From a virus, in the IMG/VR virus record IMGVR_UViG_3300025030_000038, positions 421,041 to 485,040 of that record: a stretch of DNA of 64,000 nucleotides; one strand, 5' to 3'. Positions within the stretch are counted from its first letter, which is position 1; each line of letters starts with the position of its first letter. The notes under the pieces are model-generated. The model did no database searches and was not told the DNA's origin. It saw only the letters and a list, made by a program, of their open reading frames with translations. This document shows positions 1-7,200 of this stretch, one piece after another. Both the position numbers and the translations under genes were made by a program.

Positions 1-2
1 TT

Positions 3-347
3 TCCCGTGAGGGGTTCAAGGCAGCAGAGAAGGCTGTAGAGAAATCGGATAATACCTATACAATAGGGCCGTATAACCTCACTTTCCTCAGTTATTGCAA
101 CGAGGCGGAGAGGAGTTCTGACATCGTGACGGCCACCTATTTGGACGAGACTCTACGAAATCAGAACCGTGTTCTGTTCCAGTGTCTCAAGAGCCGTGAC
201 CAAGCACCTTTCAAGAACTTCTTCGCACAGGTGGAGTGGTCATGTAGAAGGATCCTGACCACCCACGAGGTACCCATGATGGTCCCGAAGAGGGACAATG
301 ACAGGTCACAGAATGCACTAGACGACGTTGGAGACCTGTTTACATGA
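3..347 (+). CDS. C-terminal part of an unknown phage protein, cut by the window edge
   Basis: The frame is open from the first bases of the window to a TGA at 345-347, so this is the last 114 residues of a gene that starts to the left. A GTG at 126 could be mistaken for a start, but there is no stop before it and no need for one there. The product is charged, with no motif I recognise. Its last residues (DDVGDLFT) resemble the tails of both DNA methyltransferases and of the protein at 1968-2774, which suggests a common partner such as a sliding clamp. It overlaps the next gene by ATGA, so the two are probably translationally coupled. Function unknown; the reading frame itself is well supported. 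Confidence 0.75.
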   Translation, partial: SREGFKAAEKAVEKSDNTYTIGPYNLTFLSYCNEAERSSDIVTATYLDETLRNQNRVLFQCLKSRDQAPFKNFFAQVEWSCRRILTTHEVPMMVPKRDNDRSQNALDDVGDLFT

Positions 348-1975
348 CCAACCACATTGTGATTCGGGGAGACTCCTTACAGGTTCTCCCCACCCTGGAG
401 GCGGAGTCCTTCGACGCCATCGTGACTGATCCCCCGTATGGGTTGTCAGTCGAGCCGGACATTGCGGAAGTGATGGCTTGTTGGATAGCAGGCAAGCCCT
501 ACAAGCATGGGAGGGCTGGCTTCATGTCCAAAGACTGGGATGCCTCAGTGCCTGGACCGGAGTATTGGCGTGAGGTGTTCCGGGTTCTGAAGCCTGGGGG
601 GCACCTACTTGCCATGTCGTCCTCACGAACGTGGGACCTACTCAGCATTGCAATCAGGTTTGCGGGATTTGAGAGCAGGGACACAATCGCTGTGCATGGG
701 TCAGTAGTAGTACCTATTGGGGTTCCTGCATTGCATTGGACTTTTGGGTCGGGATTTCCAAAAAGCCTCAATGTCAGCAAGGCCATTGACAAGCAGGCCG
801 GGGCCGAGAGAGAAGTGGTTGGCCTCTCTCAGTATGCTGCAAGGGCCAATACCCATCCTCGGGCTATGTCCCCAGGGGACCTGCACAGAGAGGTTGAGGA
901 TACCCGTACTGAAACAGCACCCGCTACCGATGCCGCCAAAAAATGGGACGGTTGGGGGACGGCACTAAAGCCCTCACATGAAGTGATTCTAGTATTCCGC
1001 AGGCCACTTAGGGAGTCCACAGTGGCCGCACAGGTGCTGGCGACCGGTACCGGGGCCATCAATGTGGATGCTTGTAGGGTGGGCACTCCAGATGACCTGA
1101 CTGGTAACCATGGCCAGCATGCCTTGGGGAGGATGAATGACGATGGGTGGAAGCCCCCACTCATGGTGTCTCCAGGCAATCCTGCTGGCAGGTGGCCTCC
1201 AAACACCCTGCTCTGTCATCTCCCATCCTGTAAGCAGGTCGGTACTAACACGGTCAAGGCCAAGCAACTCACCGCGGGTAGAAGGACTGTGAAGTGGGGG
1301 GTAGAAGAGGGGGGCTGTACCTACGAGAAGGGCACCGGGGCGGTTTTTGCAACCGAAGATGGCAAGGATGAGGTTCCCGCTTTTGAGTGTGCTGAAGGGT
1401 GCCCCATCGCAGAGATGGATAGGCAGAGCAATCAGGCACAGCTTGGTCGGGCTGCCTACTCGTTTGGGACAGGTCGGGCTGCCTACTCGTTTGGGACAGG
1501 GGGTAGGGCAAATCCAAGTGAGGTGAAGAAACCTGGGATGTTCAAGGGAGTGGGTGGTGGGGGTGAGGTTTATGGGGACTCGGGAGGGGCCTCTCGGTTC
1601 TTCCCCAACTTCACATGGGAGCCCGGGGAGATCGAGCATGCCTTCCGGTATGTGGCCAAGACATCCAAGGGGGAGCGCAATGCGGGGATGCCTGAGGGGG
1701 CCGCTAACAAACATGTCACCGTCAAGCCCTTGAACTTAATGAGATTTTTGGTCAAACTGGTCACCCAACCAGGGGGCAAGGTTCTGGACCCCTTCTGTGG
1801 GTCGGGAACAACTGGAATGGCATGTGTCCATGAGGGATTTGAGTTCACGGGAATTGAGTTAGAGGAAGAGTCTGCCAACACGGCTCGACTGCGCATTGCT
1901 GGTGTAAAGCCACCTGTGGAAGAGGCTCCCGAAGAGGATTCCATATTGGGGATGTTTGGGGCCACCAATGATTGA
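344..1975 (+). CDS. DNA methyltransferase, beta class (N4-cytosine or N6-adenine), copy A
   Basis: A 543-aa S-adenosylmethionine-dependent DNA methyltransferase acting on phage or host DNA. The catalytic DPPY motif is at residues 29-32 and the SAM-binding DPFCGSG motif at about 482-488. Catalytic motif first and SAM motif last is the order of the beta class, which includes N4-cytosine and N6-adenine enzymes; the target base and site cannot be read from sequence. The middle holds a target-recognition region with Cys-containing segments (CHLPSC, CAEGCPIAEMDRQS) and GGASRFF, all shared with copy B at 10670. The start overlaps the upstream stop by ATGA. The tail DSILGMFGATND resembles clamp-binding peptides. 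An in-frame 27-bp tandem duplication lies at 1445-1498. The role may be protection from host restriction or marking of phage DNA. Confidence 0.93.
   Translation: MTNHIVIRGDSLQVLPTLEAESFDAIVTDPPYGLSVEPDIAEVMACWIAGKPYKHGRAGFMSKDWDASVPGPEYWREVFRVLKPGGHLLAMSSSRTWDLLSIAIRFAGFESRDTIAVHGSVVVPIGVPALHWTFGSGFPKSLNVSKAIDKQAGAEREVVGLSQYAARANTHPRAMSPGDLHREVEDTRTETAPATDAAKKWDGWGTALKPSHEVILVFRRPLRESTVAAQVLATGTGAINVDACRVGTPDDLTGNHGQHALGRMNDDGWKPPLMVSPGNPAGRWPPNTLLCHLPSCKQVGTNTVKAKQLTAGRRTVKWGVEEGGCTYEKGTGAVFATEDGKDEVPAFECAEGCPIAEMDRQSNQAQLGRAAYSFGTGRAAYSFGTGGRANPSEVKKPGMFKGVGGGGEVYGDSGGASRFFPNFTWEPGEIEHAFRYVAKTSKGERNAGMPEGAANKHVTVKPLNLMRFLVKLVTQPGGKVLDPFCGSGTTGMACVHEGFEFTGIELEEESANTARLRIAGVKPPVEEAPEEDSILGMFGATND
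1445..1498 (+). repeat. 27-bp perfect tandem duplication inside methyltransferase A
   Basis: Two identical 27-bp units (1445-1471 and 1472-1498) lie head to tail and encode the nonapeptide GRAAYSFGT twice. The frame is kept. Copy B of the methyltransferase has no matching repeat, so this looks like a recent slippage duplication in the variable target-recognition region. Confidence 0.9.
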
Positions 1976-2774
1976 GATCGTCAATACGGCTAAGACGCAA
2001 TACCGCCTATCCCTGGAGGGATCCCCAGAGAAGGTCTTGCTGGTTGCCAAGGAACCAGATGGTTACAAGGTGGTTTACGAGCACAACCATGGGTGGGAGC
2101 CCTACGCTGACAAGGTCGATGGTCTCAAGTGGGCCAAGGACATTGCGGCCGACCTGCTGGCACGGTGGACTGGGTTCAATAACGAGGGGTATCCCATCTT
2201 TGCCAAACCCATACTAAAACCTCTTCAGGTGGGAACCGTTAAGGCATGGGGATATCGAGCCACAGAGGCCAACTCTTCCTACCTGTGTGACCGCCATATG
2301 GGATTTGATATTCGCCATGTCCGTCCTGGGGCAGAAGCTCTTCTGAGGGAGCTACAGGAGCCGGAGCCAGATAGGGTGGTGTTTCTGGACGCATCTGACG
2401 TGTTGGTAATACCAGAAATGGCCAAGCCAGCGGAGTTCCTGGGGGCCACAGTGGCTGGGGTGGCCCTCATCGTGGATGCCCAAGACGTTTTGCATTACGT
2501 TGATGCTCGTAAGCTGGCCCTGGCTGTTACCCTGGTGGAGTGGGATACAATCATGTGTGCCCCGGAGATTTTCCAACCTGTGGCTCTGCTCTATAAGGGG
2601 GTGGTAACAGCTGTCATTATGCCCATGCGGGAGCCCCACCTGGACGATCCGGATACCTTCGCCGATGCTCATGAGGCTCGGAAAGCCAGGATGACAGAAG
2701 CAGGTGTTTCCATTTTGGAAATGGTTGCAGTGGTTCCACAGCAGGAGCCTTCTGTGCTGGATATGTTTGCCTGA
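1968..2774 (+). CDS. Unknown protein with a clamp-type C-terminal tail
   Basis: A 268-aa protein of unknown function. I chose the ATG at 1968, which overlaps the methyltransferase A stop by 8 bases; a TTG at 1956 is also in frame. The sequence is a mix of predicted strands and helices with no signal peptide or membrane segment and no motif I can name. It ends in PSVLDMFA, closely matching the ends of both methyltransferases (SILGMF, SILDLF). That tail and its place between a methyltransferase and primase/polymerase genes suggest a job at the replication fork or in DNA modification, but this is inference only. Confidence 0.8.
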   Translation: MIEIVNTAKTQYRLSLEGSPEKVLLVAKEPDGYKVVYEHNHGWEPYADKVDGLKWAKDIAADLLARWTGFNNEGYPIFAKPILKPLQVGTVKAWGYRATEANSSYLCDRHMGFDIRHVRPGAEALLRELQEPEPDRVVFLDASDVLVIPEMAKPAEFLGATVAGVALIVDAQDVLHYVDARKLALAVTLVEWDTIMCAPEIFQPVALLYKGVVTAVIMPMREPHLDDPDTFADAHEARKARMTEAGVSILEMVAVVPQQEPSVLDMFA

Positions 2775-2784
2775 GGATGGCCCA

Positions 2785-3000
2785 ATGATAATGACACTCA
2801 AAGACCTGATTGCTCAGTTGAGCAAGTACAATCCAGACTCCATCGTGATGTTCTACAACGATGGCTACTACACGGAAGTGACGACCTGTGAACGGCAGTT
2901 TAGTGTGGGGGGATGGCCTTATGCTACAGAGGAAGAGGCGCAAACTGAATCCTGTGGGGACCCGGATACCCCCGTGTTCCCATGCGTGGTGCTCTATTGA
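2785..3000 (+). CDS. Small conserved-type phage protein
   Basis: A 71-aa protein. A longer reading frame opens at 2704 inside the previous gene, but the ATG at 2785 has a GAGGA ribosome site (about 2773-2777) and begins a normal-looking N-terminus (MIMTLKDLIAQLSKYNPDS). Short proteins of the pattern LIxxLxKxNPDSxV followed by strands are common unannotated phage products; no function is known to me. It overlaps the next gene by 19 bases if that gene starts at 2982. Confidence 0.65.
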   Translation: MIMTLKDLIAQLSKYNPDSIVMFYNDGYYTEVTTCERQFSVGGWPYATEEEAQTESCGDPDTPVFPCVVLY

Positions 3001-3605
3001 GTTCAGGCTCGCCAAGTGGTGCGGTGAACCGTACAGAAAAGCGGGTTGGGCGGATTAAGACTGACATCCCCATTGATCGGGTTCTGGCCAAGTACGGCTA
3101 TGCTGTCGAAGAGGGGACGGACAGGGAGCAACAGTTCTCATGTGATCTTCACGGTGATGGGACCGACAGTAAGCCATCGGCTCGGTGTTATCCAGATACC
3201 AACCAGTTCTACTGCTGGGCTTGTGGGATGAGTCGGGATGCCATTCAGTTGGTGAGAGAGAAGGAGGGTGTTGGCTTCATGGAGGCCATGGACCTCCTGG
3301 AAAAACAATACCAGCTACCCCCGATGTCCTGGGAGGGGGAAGAGAAGGAGGAGACCCCTGAGAGCCTGCTTGAGTCAATCCTCAGGGAACCCCCACGAGA
3401 TACCCTGGAGATTGAGTCCTCTCGTGCTAAGAGATTGCTGGATGCCATGACGATGGAGAGGGCTAAACCACTATCACTGGTGCTTCGATTGTGGGAGCAG
3501 TTTGACTATTTGACTGTAATGGCTACCACCAACCCCAATGAGGTACATGGTGCAATGAGCAAGTTGGTCAAGAGGCTGGTTGAGGAATCGGGGAACACGC
3601 AATGA
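2982..3605 (+). CDS. CHC2 zinc-finger, DnaG primase-type N-terminal domain protein
   Basis: A 207-aa protein with the zinc-binding domain of DnaG-type primases: C54-x2-H57, then C78-x2-C81 in FYCWACG, followed by the helical segment DAIQLVREKEGVGFMEA that usually follows this finger. The domain recognises single-stranded template DNA in primases. The catalytic TOPRIM domain is missing, and the rest of the protein is acidic and helical, so it is either a stand-alone primase zinc subunit or a DNA-binding accessory. The start is uncertain: ATG 2982 overlaps the gene before it, and GTG 3024 is an alternative. It overlaps the next gene by ATGA. Closeness to the polymerase supports a replication role. 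Confidence 0.82.
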   Translation: MRGALLSSGSPSGAVNRTEKRVGRIKTDIPIDRVLAKYGYAVEEGTDREQQFSCDLHGDGTDSKPSARCYPDTNQFYCWACGMSRDAIQLVREKEGVGFMEAMDLLEKQYQLPPMSWEGEEKEETPESLLESILREPPRDTLEIESSRAKRLLDAMTMERAKPLSLVLRLWEQFDYLTVMATTNPNEVHGAMSKLVKRLVEESGNTQ

Positions 3606-4030
3606 CAGGAATCGTTACCACCAAGCTGCCAGATCTAGCTTGGGGGGAGCCAACTATAGCCCGGGTTATTCCTTACGGGGATGACCGGTGGGGGCAGTTT
3701 CGGTTTCTAGTGGGCACTGATTGGGAGCCACTGTTTCCGTTGGTCCCTGATGGCATCCTGGATCAAGCCCTGAGAGGTTATGTCACCCCCTTGATGCGGA
3801 TACTGGGGCCTCCACCTAAGGCCCTTGTGAAGAGGTTGCCAATGGCGGATACCTTGTGCATGAACAGGAAGTCCTGTATCTCCTATGTGCCTTCCAAATG
3901 TGTCCCCAGTCCCACCACACCGGACTGCTGGGAGGCTGAAGTGTTCCCTGAGAATAGGAGCCTCATCAACAACCTAGTAATGCTCTGGCGTGATGGGATT
4001 GTGGTCATCATTACGGTCCCGGAAGAGTAA
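3602..4030 (+). CDS. Unknown protein in the replication block
   Basis: A 142-aa protein that I do not recognise. It is rich in proline and hydrophobic residues and contains three cysteines in a 35-residue stretch (DTLCMNRKSCISYVPSKC and DCWEAE), too irregular to call a zinc site. It overlaps the primase-like gene by ATGA, so the two are probably co-translated. No signal peptide or membrane helix is visible. Confidence 0.7.
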   Translation: MTGIVTTKLPDLAWGEPTIARVIPYGDDRWGQFRFLVGTDWEPLFPLVPDGILDQALRGYVTPLMRILGPPPKALVKRLPMADTLCMNRKSCISYVPSKCVPSPTTPDCWEAEVFPENRSLINNLVMLWRDGIVVIITVPEE

Positions 4031-4050
4031 GCAGAGGAGAGGTTGGCTTA

Positions 4051-4224
4051 ATGTCACAAAAAGTCGCTTTCACCGTGGTGGCAAGATATCGGGGGGATGC
4101 CCCAGACGATGGCTATATTGAGACAATCCGAAGGCACCTGGAGAATGCTTTGGAGGTAGAGAATGCCCGTCTCAGTATGAATTTCGTACTTCGCATTGAG
4201 GAGCAAGAATCCACACATGTCTGA
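4051..4224 (+). CDS. Short protein just upstream of the DNA polymerase
   Basis: A 57-aa reading frame from ATG 4051 to TGA 4222-4224, preceded by a purine-rich AGAGGAGAGG stretch at 4033-4042 that can serve as a ribosome site. It fills the gap between the previous gene and the polymerase and overlaps the polymerase start by 8 bases, fitting the tight gene packing here. The product is mixed charged with a helical C-terminal half (IETIRRHLENALEVENARL). Function unknown. Confidence 0.6.
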   Translation: MSQKVAFTVVARYRGDAPDDGYIETIRRHLENALEVENARLSMNFVLRIEEQESTHV

Positions 4225-7200
4225 CGTTTTCTCGTTTCTGGAGGATGCCAATACCCTCAAGATCACCCCAAAGCCATGGATGACCAGTGGTAAGTTCCAG
4301 TTGGTCCGAGTGACTGCTGATGCCCTACCAGGGGTCATTGATGCCTGTATGGCATCTGGCCTCTACTCACTGGACCTGGAGACAACTGGGCTTGACACAA
4401 GGGTTTTCGATGGGGAGACCAATTCCAAGATCGTTGGGTGCTGTCTTTCTCCTGACGGTAAGACCGGCTACTACATCCCCCTTCGGCACAAGAAGGGGGT
4501 CGAGCACAATATTCCCTGGTCCGCGTTCCGCCGGGAGTTGTCTCGTCTAGTTGCAAGTCCCGCCAGGGCTATTTTCCATAATGGTAAGTTCGACCAGGAG
4601 TTCCTTCAGTTCAATGGTGGGGAGCCTATTGGCGAGTGGGATGAGGCTGGTAAGTGGGAGGACACGCTCATCCTGGCATACTTGAGGGATACACGGGCTA
4701 AGAAGAAGGGATTGAAGCACCTAGCTCAAACCGAGCTGGGTATGGAGATGTTGGAGCTTGAGGAGCTTTTCCCAGAGGGCACCAAGAATTTGGACTTCTC
4801 AGAGTTGGACCCCTCGTGGGAGCCGATGATCTGGTATGCTGCATCGGATGCAATCTGTACATGGCTCCTGTATGAAAAGCTGGCCCCACAGGTATTGACG
4901 CCGGACGATGGGGTCAAAGGTCAGAAGTTCATCTACGACGTGGAGAGGCTCTGTGTGGCAGCTACCCGGTGGATGGAGCGCCCCAGGGTTCTAATGGACC
5001 AGGAGAAGGCCCGGGAGTTGATTAGAATTGGCCAGCGGGAATGGGTCTCATCTCTCCAGGAGGTGTATGGGTCGGCATCGGAGATTGTTGGCCGGGATAT
5101 TAGGCCCGGGTACTACAAGCTCATGATGGGCACCATTGAGGCCAAGGAATCGGATCTCACTTCTTGGAGAATGACCCTCGCATCCCTCAAGTTTGATCCA
5201 GATGTGGTGAGCCCCTCCTATATGGAGTTGGTCATTCAGGCTCGGTCAGAGTCGGACAAGCATGAGTTGGATCCCGTGGTCAAGGAGGGCAAAAAGGTCA
5301 AAGTACAGACCCTCACGAAGAGGGTCCTGTCAATGGTCAACAAGGGAGCCATGGAAGAGGTTGACTTCCCATTTGTGTATGATGTGCTCTCACCGGAGCA
5401 ACTGGGCAGTCTCCTACGTGAGTGCAAGGTTCCTGGATTGACTGCTACGGAGAAGTCCGGTCAGGTGGCTACCAATCAGGATGAACTGGAACGTGTGCTT
5501 GAGGAAGCTGGGGACAAGTTTCCTTTTGCCACCAAGATCAAAAGGTTCCGGGAAATCTCCAAGGCCTTGTCGACCTATTTGCTCCCAATCATTGAGGATT
5601 GTGCTCCTGATGGTAGTTTGAGGGCTCACTTCAATGCGCACAAGATTGACACTGGCAGATTCTGTGTTTCAGCCACCAAAGACAAAGATAAACGGGCACT
5701 TGATGGTGGGACGAGATTCCCCTTCCATGGCACACCAGCCACCTATGACCCGAAGCGGCCCGAGTGTTTGGCCCGCATTCGAGAGTGCATTATTGCAAGG
5801 CCCGGGAAGATTTTGTGCGCGATCGACTATTCTGGAGTCGAGCTGCGGATAGTAAGTAACTTGTCCTATGAACCCAAGTGGCTCCGAGAGTTCTTCCACT
5901 GTTCTGGATGTGACCATATGTTTGCGGGAGGAGACGGGACATGTACCCCTGAAGCCCCACCTCCATATTGTCCCACCTGTGGTAGTGACAAGATAGGGGA
6001 CCTCCACACCCTTACTGGATTGGCAATATTCGGAGCGGACGCTATTAACCGGGCTGACTGGAAGAAGCTGAGGGGAGATTCCAAATGTGTGCACCCAGAT
6101 ACTTTAGTGGTTCGTCCGGAGGGGGTTCATACTATTGGAGGGGTGGTGGGTGTGGGAGCACCAGACACCTTTGTGTCTTCATCCGGGTCAGTTTGGGCAG
6201 GGGAAACTTGGGCCCCAATAATGGAGAATTACTACGGGGATGTCAAGCCCTTATATCATGTGGTCACAACTCATGGTATCTTGACATGTTCCGATAACCA
6301 TGGCATCAAGTTGGCCGATGGGAGTGTGAAGACGCTGCATGAGGGGTTGGGGAGGGGGGACTATTTAGCAGTGCCTACAAGTATGCCCCTGATTTCTGAC
6401 CTTCCATTCGAACCCATTCAGATTAAACTGAACGAGTGTGTCCCGCCTTGCATATATACCCCAAACTACGCAATGGCATATTTCGCTGGGCTGATATCAG
6501 GAGACGGGGCTACTCGCACCGCAAGTAGCATGATTGTTCATGGTCATATTGATAAGGTAGACCGGCTGGGGGTACCTTACCGGCTGTGGCAGGACATTCT
6601 TGTGGGTACCTGCAATGATTTGGGGCTTAAACCGGTTAGACGACCCGAAGGTGTCTATCTGGGTAGTGCCATTTTGGCTAGATTTTTAGAACACCTTGGT
6701 TTGGTGTTTGAGTGCCAGGGGGTTGGAAAGGGTAAAGCAAACCGGACACTCCGTATTCCACCTTGGGTGCTAAAATCAGGGCCTAAGGCTATATACCGCT
6801 TCCTTGGTGGTCTGATGGATACAGATGGTACTGTGGCCGTGGACGGGGCGGCATCTATTACCACCAAGGACGCCATCTTTGCCGGTCAGATAGCGGCAGT
6901 GCTGCAAGCCTGCGGTAAGCATGTCGTGGTAGAGCCTTCCTGGAACAAAACATATCGGCGGTGGTATTATCGAGTCCACCTTCCAACGTCACACTCGTAT
7001 TTTCTTAAGCAGTATATGAAGCACCCGGGAAAGATTGCTCGATTGCGGAAGATTCCCATAGGGAGGTTGAAGGTTACAAATCAGATCATCAGGGTTATTC
7101 CGGCAACTAAAGGGCTCTGTGTGGATTTTCATCTGGGTACTAGTTCTCATCTCTATTGGGCCAATGGGATCATAACGCATAATAGCTGCAATTTTGCCCT

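Noticed and set aside
989-1714. A 241-codon minus-strand frame opposite methyltransferase A
   Set aside because: Antisense to a gene with all catalytic motifs; the translation is Pro/His/Cys-rich without a pattern.
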